Origin: DVED01 sp963838375
GTDB taxonomy: Bacteria > Cyanobacteriota > Cyanobacteriia > Cyanobacteriales > Geitlerinemataceae
Direction of reading: 5' to 3'
Length of the DNA: 64,000 nt
Assembly: GCA_963838375.1 (NCBI GenBank)
Contig: CAWIQY010000015.1
Span: 1,215,865 to 1,279,864, forward strand
Shown piece after piece: positions 10,687 to 20,923 of this stretch. Position 1 is the first letter of the stretch. The number at the start of each line of letters is the position of its first letter. Below the pieces are notes generated by a model. The model was not told the origin of the DNA, searched no databases, and worked only from the letters and a program-made list of their open reading frames with translations. The translations under genes were made by a program, and so were the position numbers.

Positions 10687-12270
10687 ATGGCTGCACAAAA
10701 TCAAAACAACCCGAATGTTGAGAAAGTTCAAAATATTCTAGCTCACGGAAAAATTAATGAAGTCATTGATTACTATAAAAAACAACTGGGTGATCGAGAT
10801 AATTTTGTGGATGCGTACTTGCATCAAATTTTACATTTAGGATTATCGATAAAGAATGATGACCAATTATTTAACACTTTTCTCGAAAACTATTCAATCT
10901 TTTTTCAGCCTCTATCTTCTCAACTTGTTTCTCAATCTTCTTATACCAATATTTATCACTGTTCGGTTCCTAAAGCGGCAACGACTTGGATCAAACGCAT
11001 AATTACTGATTCCAGGCTATATCTTCATTCCGGATTAGCTCCTTTCCAAGCTGAGTTTCTCGAGAATACTAAAACTATTCCCACCAACACAATTGTCACG
11101 GGAACCTTTTCTATTCATTTTGATGATTTTCTAAAGCTGAATAAACCTCAATCCTACAAAGCCTTTTTTGTGATGAGAGATCCGCGAGATCTTGTGATTT
11201 CAGCTTATTTCTCTAACCGATATTCTCACTTACTTATGGATCATATTGGAGAAACTCGTAAAATTTTAAATGATTTATCCTTAGAGGAAGGAATAATTTA
11301 TACGATCGATATCTTAAGAAATGTTTTTTCGATTTTGAATTCTTGGATCGATGCTCCGTCGAAAGATGCTAATATTTTACTTTTTCGTTATGAAGAACTA
11401 ACTGGAAAGCAAAATATCGAATCGTTTAAACGGCTATGTACGCATTGTGATATTAAAATTCCAGACAATTTAATCTGCCAGATTTTAAGTGACTATAGCT
11501 TTGAGAAACTAAGTCAGGGTCGTCAACAAGGAGATGAAAATCATAATTCACATTATAGAAAAGGCTTGCCTGGAGATTGGAAAAATCACTTTACTCATAA
11601 AGTTAGACAACACTTTGAAGAAGTTACTGGCAATTTAATTGATCGTTTAGGTTATGCTTGGGATGATTCAAGTAGTCTATTAGATCGAGAGAGAAACTCT
11701 GTGGATGTAGCATCGAAAATTACTTCAGTTGCTTTACCGGAGAAATCTTTAATACCCATCGAACAGATTCTAAAATTGAGTCACGAACATTTCGTTAAAA
11801 ATCAACTACCTGACGCCTTAGATAATTACCAAAAATCGATTGCTATCCTTGAAGCTAAATTAGCAGAATCTTATTTTTATATGGGTTCTATTTATTTAAA
11901 ATCAAACCATATAGACTTAGCAATTGAATTTTATAAAAAATCAATTGACTTGAATCCCAATCTCGCTGATTCTTACTTTTATCTTGGAAATCTATACCGT
12001 ATTAAAAATGAGATAGACTTAGCAAAATGTACTTATCAAAAATGTTTAGAAATTAATCCTGAATTGGCTGATGCTCACTTTTACTTGGGGAGCATTTATT
12101 TTAGTGAAAATAAGCTAGATCAAGCCGAAAATCATTATAATATGTGTTTGAAGATTAATTCTAATTTGGCAGATGCATATTTTTATCTTGGAGAAATATG
12201 TATTAAAAAAACTCAAGTTGATCGAGGTATTTTCTATCATAAAAAATACAAGAAACTCAGAAATTCTTAA
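10687..12270 (+). CDS. Sulfotransferase with C-terminal TPRs
   Basis: 527 residues. Residues about 85-315 are a PAPS-dependent sulfotransferase domain: the 5'-phosphosulfate loop VPKAATTWIKRI (about 94-105), the 3'-phosphate-binding segment MRDPRDLVISAYFS (about 162-175), and YRKGLPGDWKNHF (about 290), which matches the RKGxxGDWKNxFT signature of cytosolic SULT enzymes. Residues about 370-525 hold four TPRs (DSYFYLGNLYRIKNEIDLA and similar). It should transfer sulfate from PAPS to a hydroxyl or amine; the substrate is unknown, but the GT61 and GT-like neighbours suggest a glycan or glycoprotein. The gene is intact, unlike the two TPR genes upstream. A GGAGAAA Shine-Dalgarno lies about 8 bases before the ATG. 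Confidence 0.85.
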   Translation: MAAQNQNNPNVEKVQNILAHGKINEVIDYYKKQLGDRDNFVDAYLHQILHLGLSIKNDDQLFNTFLENYSIFFQPLSSQLVSQSSYTNIYHCSVPKAATTWIKRIITDSRLYLHSGLAPFQAEFLENTKTIPTNTIVTGTFSIHFDDFLKLNKPQSYKAFFVMRDPRDLVISAYFSNRYSHLLMDHIGETRKILNDLSLEEGIIYTIDILRNVFSILNSWIDAPSKDANILLFRYEELTGKQNIESFKRLCTHCDIKIPDNLICQILSDYSFEKLSQGRQQGDENHNSHYRKGLPGDWKNHFTHKVRQHFEEVTGNLIDRLGYAWDDSSSLLDRERNSVDVASKITSVALPEKSLIPIEQILKLSHEHFVKNQLPDALDNYQKSIAILEAKLAESYFYMGSIYLKSNHIDLAIEFYKKSIDLNPNLADSYFYLGNLYRIKNEIDLAKCTYQKCLEINPELADAHFYLGSIYFSENKLDQAENHYNMCLKINSNLADAYFYLGEICIKKTQVDRGIFYHKKYKKLRNS

Positions 12271-12300
12271 AGCCATAATTTTTTTATAGTATTTTTAGGT

Positions 12301-13443
12301 ATGAATAAAAAACATGAAGTTGTAATTGCAACGAGTATTGCTCCCGTTGGAATTGAAAAACAAAAAATCGCTATTCAAACATGGATAGATCTAGGATTTT
12401 CTGTCGTTTCATTGAATATTCAACCTGAAATAGACAAACTGGACTCACAATTTCCAGAAGTTCATTTTTCTCAGGTCAATCGAGACGGTCGCCAACAATA
12501 TGGAAAACCTTTTGTTTATGTTAATGATGTCTTACACTATTTACAAGAATATGGTAGTGAAATTGTGGGAATTGTCAATTCAGACATACATCTCAGAGCC
12601 AGCTCTGATTTTATATCTTATATTCAAGAGCAAGCACATAATTCAGTTGTGTTTGCTTCTAGAATAGATATCGATACTCCTCAATCTATCGAGGGTGAAA
12701 TGTATGGATATGGATTCGATTTATTCTTTTTTGATCGAAACTTATTGAGTCACTTTCCATCATGCGATGCTTTTTGTTTAGGAATTCCCTGGTGGGATTA
12801 TTGGGTTCCTCTGATTGCTTTACAAAAGCAGTTAAATCCTAAATATTTACAAAATACAGTTGCTTATCATATCAAGCATAACATCAACTATAGCTTGAAA
12901 AATTGGCGTGAAGTCGGGATTGTCTTTGCCGATTTTTTCATACCCGATATGGCTCAAAAAATGAGGTCGATCTTAGAATCAGGTCAACTAGAGGAATTAG
13001 ACGAGGAACTCGGACCTAATTTAACCTACGAGTTCATTCAAATGATGTATCAAAATGCCAATTTAATAACCTATAAATCTTCATTCCAACGCATATCAAA
13101 ACCGATCAAAAGTTTATCAGATTTTCATCTATCAGATCGAATGAAATTCATTCATTTGCATAATCAAAATCTAAAGATCGATCGAGATAGAATTGATCTA
13201 GAGTTACAGTACGAATATCTCATTTGGTTAGCATGGTCTTCGTATTGTAACAATGAATGGATAAACATGACAAGATACTTAGCTGAATCTCTGAGGTATA
13301 ATTCTGATCCTAAAGCTAAAATTATTGTCAATTGGATCGAACTATTTGAAGAATTTTCTCAAGATCAAAAAAAGCCATTTGATGCCTATACTCTAGGTCA
13401 AAGTCTTGAATGGCAAAAATTAATAGTTTCGATTTTACTCTAA
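12301..13443 (+). CDS. Hypothetical protein, glycosyltransferase-like N-terminus
   Basis: 380 residues. The N-terminal half shows alternating strands and helices like a GT-A fold: a start HEVVIATSIAP, then IAIQTWIDLGFSVVSLN, and GIVNSDIHLRA, where SDIH occupies the place of a DxD-like metal motif. A WWDYWVPL segment follows near residue 165. The C-terminal 130 residues are helical. I do not recognise a named family; assignment to glycosyltransferases is inference from the pattern and from the adjacent sulfotransferase and GT61 genes. It is 30 bp downstream of the sulfotransferase gene and equally AT-rich, so it is probably the last gene of that operon. Confidence 0.55.
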   Translation: MNKKHEVVIATSIAPVGIEKQKIAIQTWIDLGFSVVSLNIQPEIDKLDSQFPEVHFSQVNRDGRQQYGKPFVYVNDVLHYLQEYGSEIVGIVNSDIHLRASSDFISYIQEQAHNSVVFASRIDIDTPQSIEGEMYGYGFDLFFFDRNLLSHFPSCDAFCLGIPWWDYWVPLIALQKQLNPKYLQNTVAYHIKHNINYSLKNWREVGIVFADFFIPDMAQKMRSILESGQLEELDEELGPNLTYEFIQMMYQNANLITYKSSFQRISKPIKSLSDFHLSDRMKFIHLHNQNLKIDRDRIDLELQYEYLIWLAWSSYCNNEWINMTRYLAESLRYNSDPKAKIIVNWIELFEEFSQDQKKPFDAYTLGQSLEWQKLIVSILL

Positions 13444-13517
13444 ATCTAGAAATTCTCAATAGGTCGATGCATCTTAGAAAGTTGAATAGGACGGAAACCG
13501 ACACCGCTCACTTTCCT

Positions 13518-13673
13518 AGGACTTACGTAGCGACGCTATCTATGGCGTAAATGGTGCGTTACACTGCGCTAACACACCCTACAGATGGAGGCTTTACGTA
13601 AGCTATCTATGGCGTAAATGGTGCGTTACGCTGCGCTAACACACCCTACAGATGGAGGCTTTACGTAAGTCCT
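13518..13673. mobile_element. MITE-like element with 67-bp internal tandem repeat
   Basis: The outer ends AGGACTTACGTA (13518-13529) and TACGTAAGTCCT (13662-13673) are perfect 12-base inverted repeats. Between them lie two tandem 67-bp copies (13535-13601 and 13602-13668) that differ by about one base (ACACTGCGC versus ACGCTGCGC). There is no transposase frame. A second element with ACTTACGCA/TGCGTAAGT ends is at 45752-45851. ACTTACG ends of this kind are common on cyanobacterial nonautonomous elements. It lies between the glycosyltransferase-like gene and nth. Confidence 0.65.
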
Positions 13674-13702
13674 GTTTCCGAAAAATTCAAGGAAATGTAG
13701 CA

Positions 13703-14365
13703 TTAAGGGGTGGATGCCATGACAGAGGGACAGATATCGGCAAGCAGACACCGATCGCAGGCGGGTTTGCGTGCCCCACAGACCGCACGTCCGTGGTAAA
13801 TTAATCGAATCGACCAATTTTCCCAATCTTCGATCGGCAGCAACGGCATCAAATCTCGTTCCACCTTCACCGGATCGGTCTGTTCTGTCAACCCCAACCG
13901 ATGACTCAACCGTTTGACGTGGGTATCCACCGTCACCCCAGCATTGATGCCGTAAGCGTGCGCCAGAACGACATTAGCAGTTTTCCTCGCCACTCCCGGC
14001 AGTTCCAGCAGTTGTTCCATGCGCTTGGGTACTTCGCCGCCATACTTTTGGGCGATCGTCTGACAAGCACCCTGGATATTTTTCGCTTTGTTGCGATAGA
14101 ATCCCGTCGATCGAATTAAGGTTTCCAATTCCGATAAATCTGCACCGGCAAAGGCGACAGCATCAGGAAACCGTTGAAATAAGGCAGGAGTAACTTTATT
14201 AACTCGATCGTCCGTACATTGCGCGGAGAGAATTGTTGCCACCAATAACTGAACTGGACTGTCGTAAGTCAAGCTACAAGTGGCATCCGGATACAACCGT
14301 TTCAGACGAGTTAAAATTTCTAGCGCCCGAATGCGTTTGGACGATCGTTTTCGAGTGGAACTCAT
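13703..14365 (-). CDS. nth: Endonuclease III
   Basis: 220 residues, the normal length. A bifunctional DNA N-glycosylase/AP lyase for oxidised pyrimidines in base excision repair. Visible: the helix-hairpin-helix LPGVARKTANVVL with the catalytic lysine, the catalytic aspartate in VTVDTHVKRL, and the C-terminal 4Fe-4S motif C-x6-C-x2-C-x5-C (CGARKPACDRCLLADIC). The N-terminal extension is Arg/Ser-rich, and ATG 14365 is the natural start. It is followed on the same strand, 27 bp upstream in coordinate order, by rseP, so the two may share a transcript. Confidence 0.95.
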   Translation of the reverse strand: MSSTRKRSSKRIRALEILTRLKRLYPDATCSLTYDSPVQLLVATILSAQCTDDRVNKVTPALFQRFPDAVAFAGADLSELETLIRSTGFYRNKAKNIQGACQTIAQKYGGEVPKRMEQLLELPGVARKTANVVLAHAYGINAGVTVDTHVKRLSHRLGLTEQTDPVKVERDLMPLLPIEDWENWSIRLIYHGRAVCGARKPACDRCLLADICPSVMASTP

Positions 14366-14392
14366 TCATTTAGTGGCAATTCGGTTTGATGG

Positions 14393-15484
14393 CTATCGAT
14401 TCAATTGCTGTATCCACTCCAAATTGGCTGTATCGCGAACAATCAGAAACATCCCTAATCCCAACAGCAGCAACAAGCCCGACTGCATAACACCGTCTTG
14501 AATTCGAGCGGGAATCGGCTTGCCACGCAATCCTTCAACAATTAAAAAGACGAGTTGCCCGCCATCGAGTGCGGGTAGGGGCAATGTATTAATAATTGCC
14601 AGGTTAATGCTAATAATTGCCGCAAACATCAGCAAATTTAGAGCATCACTTTCGGCAATTTTTGCACCTTGTTCGACAATTTTGACAGGTCCTGCGAGTT
14701 GACTAGCAGTATTGCCAAAATTGGTAATCAGTTGGTAGAAACCATTCACCGTCCCCACAAAGATCGCTTGAAAGCGTTCTGAGGCAATGCTGAAAATCTC
14801 AACAATACTACTAGGACGGCGATAGATAGGTGTACCATTGGGCGAGAGTTGAACGCCGATGCGTCCTTTGCCTTCGGCATCTCCTTCGGGAGTAATGGCG
14901 ATTTCGGAAGTTGTGCCATCACGATCGATTCCCAGTTCTAAAGGCTGGTTGGCATGGGCTTCGATCGTCTCTTTCAGCTTCAAAACCGCTCCTTCTTCGG
15001 CTGCCAACCGTTCGCCGTCAATGGACATGACGATATCGCCCGATTTCAGTCCGGCTTGTGCGGCTGGGGAGTCTGGGGAAACAACTTGGGGAACGACGAC
15101 GCCCGGCTGATAGTTGAAACCTTCGGGGACACCAGCGCCACCGACTTGTAGTGCCAAGACAAAGTAGGCAAAAATTAAGTTGGCAATGACTCCAGCGCTA
15201 ACGACAATAACCCGATCGAGGACGGGACGATTGCGTAGCAAATCGGGATCGTTTTCGGCAAACTTGCTATCGGGATCGTCGTCGGGAAACCCAACGAATC
15301 CGCCCAAAGGAAAGGCGCGTAGGGCGTACTCGGTTTCGGGTCCTTGGTATTTGAGCAAAACCGGACCGAAACCGATGGAGAAGCGGTTGACATGAATGCC
15401 TTGGAGTCGAGCAGCTAGGAAGTGCCCGAGTTCGTGAACGACGATGAGAAGGGCTAAAACTGCGATCGCTGCCAGTACGGACAT
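14393..15484 (-). CDS. rseP: Site-2 intramembrane zinc protease RseP (M50B)
   Basis: 363 residues. HELGH at residues 17-21 in the first transmembrane helix supplies two zinc ligands and the catalytic Glu; LDGGQLVF near residue 310 supplies the aspartate ligand in the NxxPxPxLDGG motif (NTLPLPALDGG). A single PDZ domain lies around residues 115-205 (PDSPAAQAGLKSGDIVMSIDG). Acts in the plasma membrane by cutting transmembrane segments of anti-sigma factors or signal peptides. Cyanobacterial versions of this length are usual. Position between recN and nth on the same strand suggests a repair/stress transcription unit, which is inference. Confidence 0.92.
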   Translation of the reverse strand: MSVLAAIAVLALLIVVHELGHFLAARLQGIHVNRFSIGFGPVLLKYQGPETEYALRAFPLGGFVGFPDDDPDSKFAENDPDLLRNRPVLDRVIVVSAGVIANLIFAYFVLALQVGGAGVPEGFNYQPGVVVPQVVSPDSPAAQAGLKSGDIVMSIDGERLAAEEGAVLKLKETIEAHANQPLELGIDRDGTTSEIAITPEGDAEGKGRIGVQLSPNGTPIYRRPSSIVEIFSIASERFQAIFVGTVNGFYQLITNFGNTASQLAGPVKIVEQGAKIAESDALNLLMFAAIISINLAIINTLPLPALDGGQLVFLIVEGLRGKPIPARIQDGVMQSGLLLLLGLGMFLIVRDTANLEWIQQLNR

Positions 15485-15843
15485 GAATTCATCCAGTAAA
15501 GTTTGATAGAACTACCCGACCTGCCAATATCCCCACTCTCCCGATTAAACATCTGTAAAAACCCCATTTTTGCCCAGGCGGTGTAAGGGTTTGAGGTCTA
15601 CTTCTGAAGATGTCTATGGAATTGGCGGGGGATGGAAAATTCCCAGTCTCGCCAGTAAATACAGAGCGGGGCGGATTGCTGGGAAACCTCCGCGTCTGCT
15701 GGTTTTACCGGTCTGTCCGGTACTTACAGCGAGAAAGCTTACACTTCGATCGGGCGGTTGCCGGGGTTCCCCAGTCAGATAGATTCTTTCTATTTTAGCC
15801 TGGAACGATAAGTCCCGTGGTGCGGTTGACCGAAGATCCTCCT

Positions 15844-17599
15844 TCAAGATTGTTGAGTCAATTGGCGTCGAGAATCCGCTTGAGCGAGGAGAGATTCGGC
15901 AAAAGCGATCGCCTCTCGATCGGACTCTCCACCTGCCAGTTGAGCCAGTTCTTCTCGGCGTTGGTGGGGATCGAGTGGCACTGACGCGGACAACGGTACG
16001 TTCGCCGATTTCGCTGTTTCCTTGTCCGTTGAGCCGGGCGCCATTGAGATCGATAATCTGTTTGTCTACGCGAAAATGTCGGTCTGCCATAGCAGCGACG
16101 ATCGGTTGGTGGGTGACGCACAACACTTGATGTTTGGCGGAAAGTTGGTGCAGATTGTCGGCGATCGCCTGTGCCACTCGTCCGGACACCCCCACGTCAA
16201 TTTCGTCGAACACCAGTGTTCCCACCGGATCGACTTCACAAAAGCAGGTTTTGAGTGCCAACAAAAACCGACTCATTTCGCCGCCAGATGCCGTCTCGGT
16301 TAAGGATTTTAGCGGTTCTCCTGGATTGGCGCTGAACATAAACACAATTCGATCGGCTCCGGTACTACTGGGAGTCGCGGCAGTAATGTCCACCTGAAAC
16401 TGGACTTTTTCCATCGCTAAGGGTTGGAGAGCCGCGATTAATCGGGCTTCGAGTTGTTGTGCCGCTTTTTGGCGTAGATGGGTGAGACGATCGCACAGCT
16501 TTAGTAATCGAGCGTAAGCCTCTTGATAAGCGGCTTCTAGCGCTTCGAGGGATTGACCGGCACCGTTGAGTCCTTCCATCTGTTCCTGAAGCTGTTGGTA
16601 GCGATCGATGGCCCCAGCGAGGCTCGGGCCGTACTTGCGGCAAATCAGTTTGAGTTGCCCAATCCGCCCTTCTACGTCCTCTAAGCGTTGGGGATCGCTC
16701 TCTAAAGATTCACCGTAGGCGTTAATCTGATGTCCGGCTTCCATCACTTGCACCAATGCCGATCCAATCAGTTCTAAAATCGGTTGCAAGCGATCGTCGT
16801 AGCGCATCATCTCGGTCAAGTTCGCCTCGGCTTTTCCCAGTAAATCTGCCGCGGCACTCCCTCCCTCCTCGTTTTGATACAACGCTCGGTAGGCTTGGTA
16901 GCTTTGCTGTTGCAATTCCACTACATTGGCTAACCGTTGCGCTTCTTGTTGCAGTCGATCGAGTTCTTGGGGATCGCCCAGTTCGGCGGCGCGGAGTTCT
17001 TCGAGTTGATACGTAAATAAATCTAATTGTTGCAGGCGATCCTGTTCGGACTGCTGTCGCTGTTCCAATGCCTGTTTGGCTTGCTGGCACTGGTTCCACA
17101 CCTGAGCGACTTTGTGGCGCTGTTCGATCGTCGCAGAACCGCCGTAGAGATCGAGCAATTCGCGCTGTTGATTGGCTTGTCCCAATTGTAACGCCTGTCC
17201 CTGTGCGGCAATTTCCACCGTGCGACTTCCCCACAGTTGCATCTGTTTTTGGGTGGCGGTAGTCCCATTGATGCGGTACTTGCTGCGGCATCCCCGCGAG
17301 CTAACGACCAATTCGCGAAGGCAGGCGATCGTTTTATTCTGACTCAAACTAATCCCACTGGCAACCCACCAAGCGACATCCGAGTCGTCTAGGGTAAACG
17401 TAGCTTCGATTTGTGCGCGTTCGGCTCCAGTGCGAATCGATCGACTGGAGACTTTTCCACCCAAAACAGCATCGAGAGCATCCAATATAATGGATTTTCC
17501 CGCTCCCGTTTCTCCAGTCAGCACGTTCAAACCGGAGCCGAACTCGAGTTCGAGCCGATCGATCAAGGCAAAGTTTTCAATCCGTAAGGATAGCAACAT
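15844..17599 (-). CDS. recN: DNA repair ATPase RecN (one frameshift)
   Basis: About 585 residues after repair, the usual size. SMC-like protein that organises broken DNA ends. Visible: Walker A GETGAGKS near residue 30, a central coiled coil, the ABC signature SGGEMSRFLLALK, and Walker B TLVFDEIDVGVSG. The reading frame leaves the conserved sequence after GERTVVRVS (about 15990) and runs on as unrelated sequence to 15614; another frame continues VPLDPHQRREELAQLAGG to a stop at 15844, which is the true RecN C-terminus. Removing one base near 15985-15990 restores it. ATG 17599 (MLLSLRIENFALID) is preferred over the upstream in-frame start at 17635, because RecN proteins begin here. Confidence 0.9.
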
Positions 17600-17737
17600 G
17601 GAGGCAAGGGAAAGCCGTGGTGACGACAGGCGCAACAGCTCTTATGATACCGAATTGAGCCTCTCGATCGGACACTACCCGTTCTTTAAAATGGTAGGAT
17701 TTCTCTCAACGGGTTACTTAAATCTCGATTGTTAGCT

Positions 17738-18109
17738 ATGCGTATTATTAGTAGTTTGGCAGCATTGGCTGGAATTCTCGGCGTTTCTTTGCTTGCTCAA
17801 GCCAATGACCTACCCTCTTGTGTCAATGAAGATTGTGATTGCTCCGATTTTAGAACTTGGCAAGAGGCTCAAGTTGTGTTGGATGCGTTTGTTGGCGATC
17901 CCTTTCTCTTAGATCGAGACAAGGACGGTACTGCCTGTGAAACTCTTCCCGGCGTTCCCGCCGCTGCTTTATCGACATCAGAGTCAGTATCTTCTACTCC
18001 TGCCCCGACCTCGCCCGATCCAGTTCCTGCCCAATCGAGTCCTCAACCGACCCCAACGCCTAATGCGATCGATCGAACCTCGAGTAATCCGATTCCCGCC
18101 CTTTGGTGA
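17738..18109 (+). CDS. Excalibur calcium-binding domain protein
   Basis: 123 residues. Residues 1-22 are a signal peptide (MRIISSLAALAGILGVSLLAQA, cleavage after QA). Residues about 30-70 are an excalibur domain: DCSDFRTWQEAQ followed by the EF-hand-like loop LDRDKDGTACE. The remainder is a Pro/Ser/Thr-rich tail. Likely secreted or periplasmic and Ca2+-binding; excalibur domains often accompany nucleases, but no nuclease domain is present here. The in-frame TTG at 17729 is rejected in favour of ATG 17738. It lies between the convergent RNase gene and divergent recN. Confidence 0.85.
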   Translation: MRIISSLAALAGILGVSLLAQANDLPSCVNEDCDCSDFRTWQEAQVVLDAFVGDPFLLDRDKDGTACETLPGVPAAALSTSESVSSTPAPTSPDPVPAQSSPQPTPTPNAIDRTSSNPIPALW

Positions 18110-18142
18110 GAATAGCAAAGCCGATTGCCGCATCCCCAGTCT

Positions 18143-20154
18143 TTACGAATCGGCGATCGCCACTCCACTCACTTCCTGGAATTGAATGGTATCTTCTCGA
18201 GGATCGGCATAAGCCACCCGCAGGATCATCCGCTCGCCTAAGTTCACGGGGCGAGGGAAACGCCATACAAATTCTATCCCCAAATCTTCCAACAATAGCG
18301 AACCCAAATTTTCATCTTCCCGAATCCACCGCAACACCAGCGCTTGCCAAGATCGATCGCTGTGGCGGCGTAAATACTCAATTCCCCAGTACCGAGTCGT
18401 TTGGCGCTCCACCAGCGTGGCTTCTTTAACCACTGAGCCAATACTCATCATCATATGCTGCATCTCATCAGCCGAGAACGGTAAGGTTTCTCCTCGCAAA
18501 TGCGCTTTGAGCTGGAAATGAGTCAGCAAGTCAGTATAACGGCGAATGGGAGACGTGACTTGGGTGTAGGTGGCTAGACCCAAACTGGCGTGACGATAGG
18601 GGGTCAGACTCATCTCGCTGCGAGGCATACACCGGCGAATGGCACAGGCTTGTACGGGACCGGGTGGGAGTTGAAACAGTTCTTCTTCTGAGGGCAGTTC
18701 CGGTTCGGGTTGATGTCGGTAGGGAATGGGCAAGCTGTGTTGCTGTCCGTAGTTGGCGGCGATTTCTCCAGCCAGAATCATCATTTCCGCGACCAAATAG
18801 CGAGAAATCGAATCGTCTAATACTTCGATCGTCACTTCATCATTTTTGACCTTGATCGAGGCTTCTGGCATATTAATGAAGATCGATCCCTGAGATTGCC
18901 GCCAATCCCGACGCTGACGCGCCCACCGGGCAAGTTCGGCTATTTCCGACTCGGCTTCGATCCCCAGGTGCAACATTTCATCGACATCATCGTAGGTGAG
19001 ACGATAGGTGGGCTTCACCCAACTCGGATGAATACTGTACTCCCGAACGCACCCAGTTGCATCGAGAATGACGCGAAAACTCAGGCACAGCAGAGTTGTC
19101 CCTGGTTGAGGCTCATCGGTCCTGTGGCGAGTTCCTCCGGCAGCATGGGAATCATCCCTGTCGGTAGGTAAACGGTAGTACAGCGCCGTCTGGCTTCTAA
19201 ATCGAGTTCGTCCCCCGGCTCCAGCCAGCGCGTGGGATCGGCGATATGAATCCACAGTTGATGCTCTCCGCTCTCCAGGTATTCCAGACTCAAACCATCA
19301 TCGATCTCGACGGTGCTGGCATCGTCGATGGTATAGACTTTGAGATGGGTTAAATCCAGTCGATGGGGTTCGGAATCGGGCGGGGGAGATTTCAAACAGC
19401 ACTGCGCCACTTCAAGTACCTTGGTTGAAAAATGGGTGGGAATTTGAGTGCGACGCAGAAATAAGTTTTCGTGCGAACTCCATAAGTTGAGATCTTGAAG
19501 GAGTGCAAATGCCGAGGCGGGGGTTTCCGGTCGTTCTAGAGCGGCTAAAAGCTCTAATGCTGGAGTGCGGTGGGGAGCCTCTTCGCCAAAGGTGGCAAAC
19601 CGTTCTAAGGCTTCCATCCGCAGACGATCGCGCTCGTCCCACTCTACCAATTCCCCTTCAAGAGATTGTCGCACGCGAGTGAAAAAGTTTTCCCATTCTT
19701 GCTGCCGCGACTGTTCGACTTCGAGTTGATGCCGAATCTCTGCGACTTGAGCGTTGGAACGGGGTTCGTAGCGATCGCCTTTATTTTTAAAATAGATCTT
19801 ATCGTCCGAGAGCAAGCAGTGGGCGGCGTAACACTGAGATGGAGTCTTCTCGCTAAACAGCAGTATTGCCATTTCCTCTGGATTGACGGTACTGCTATCG
19901 TCGGAGAGAATTTCCCAAGCCACTTCCAAGCTAGACGGATCGAGGTAAGGTTTGACTTCCTCGACAAATTGGGAAATGTCTGAGGGTTTGTAGGCAGACC
20001 CCTCGACGATGTACGTAATCTGTTTGGGTGTAAGAATGCGAGATTGACCGGATTCGTCGATGGCGACCCAGTTTTTCTTGCCTTCAGGACGCTCCAAAAC
20101 GCCCAAACGACGTTCTCCTTGCAACCGAAATTCAATTAGCCGACCTTTCTCCAC
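18143..20154 (-). CDS. RNase II/R family exoribonuclease, Zam-like (one frameshift)
   Basis: About 670 residues after repair. A 3'-5' exoribonuclease. The RNB core is visible as YTIDDASTVEIDDGLSLEYL (active-site aspartates), WIHIADPTRWL, YLPTGMIPMLPEEL, and in the second frame RRYTDLLTHFQLKAHLRGE (the ITSPIRRYTDL signature) followed by a C-terminal S1-like region. The first frame stops at 19081 after NQGQLCCA; the second continues LSFRVILDATGC. One missing C (GCC CTG) near 19083 explains the break. GTG 20154 is the start. The order rpmG-rpsR-RNase on one strand is the typical cyanobacterial arrangement, where this gene is often called vacB/rnb or zam. Confidence 0.88.
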
Positions 20155-20359
20155 CCGCTCGTATCCTCGCGATATTTAGATGCCCGATGTGCGAGCGCGA
20201 TCGCGCTTTAACGGTTAGATCCGAGGAAATCCCCGGATACTTGCGCCAAACTGAGCGATCGGCGATCGACACGTGTTTGGGTTTGAGTTCTGGCTGGTAA
20301 TCCGAACACCAAACCAAGGCTGACAGCTGACAGCCTTACTTTACACTTACTTTTTTGGG

Positions 20360-20578
20360 TTAACCTTCTGTGTTGATGAATGGTAATAAGGCTACAAGTC
20401 TGGCTCTTTTGACCGCTTCGGTCAAATCGTGTTGCTGTTTCGATGTGAGTCCGGTAATTCGGCGAGGGAGGATTTTGCCGCGTTCGGTGATGAACTTGCG
20501 CAGCAAGTCCACATCTTTGTAATCAATTGGATCTCCGGGTTTGATCGGGGAGACTCGGCGGCGATAAAACGTAGACAT
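20360..20578 (-). CDS. rpsR: 30S ribosomal protein S18
   Basis: 72 residues, the normal length for cyanobacterial bS18: MSTFYRRRVSPIKPGD at the start, DYKDVDLLRKFITERGKILPRRITGLTSKQQ in the centre, and a basic C-terminus ending in LPFINTEG. ATG 20578 is chosen because all S18 proteins begin near here; the longer in-frame extension to 20653 lacks homology. It follows rpmG by 121 bp on the same strand and precedes the RNase gene. It is part of the small subunit and binds S6. Confidence 0.96.
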   Translation of the reverse strand: MSTFYRRRVSPIKPGDPIDYKDVDLLRKFITERGKILPRRITGLTSKQQHDLTEAVKRARLVALLPFINTEG

Positions 20579-20699
20579 AATTCGATCGATAATTTGAGCG
20601 ACAACGAAAAGAGTTCTGTTCAGAACTGGGGGGGTCAGAGGCACACACCCCACGGAAATCGATCGGCACGCACCCGCACGCCAATCGGCCAGGGGGTCA

Positions 20700-20888
20700 C
20701 TATTTTGTTTCTTTGTGAACCGTGTGGGTGTTGCAATGGGTGCAGAACTTTTTGAGTTCTAAGCGCCCCGTCGTTTTGCGACGATTTTTTTGAGTGGTGT
20801 ACCGCGAAACGCCTGCCGATCGTTTGTCAGGGTTTGTGCGGCACTCGGTACATTCTAGGGTAATTACAATGCGAACGCCCTTTGCCAT
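20700..20888 (-). CDS. rpmG: 50S ribosomal protein L33
   Basis: 62 residues. MAKGVRIVITLECTEC start, then RYTTQKNRRKTTGRLELKKFCTHCNTHTVHKETK. The cysteine pairs CTEC and CTHC are the zinc-binding knuckles of the C+ form of bL33. First gene of the rpmG-rpsR unit; its promoter should lie in 20889-20923 or within the upstream RDD gene spacer. Confidence 0.96.
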   Translation of the reverse strand: MAKGVRIVITLECTECRTNPDKRSAGVSRYTTQKNRRKTTGRLELKKFCTHCNTHTVHKETK

Positions 20889-20923
20889 AACTTTAGCGCT
20901 TTTTAAAAATCAGACACGATCGT

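Noticed and set aside
16722..17291. 189-codon minus-strand frame inside recN
   Set aside because: Alternate frame of recN on the same strand; Arg/Thr-rich, no motif.
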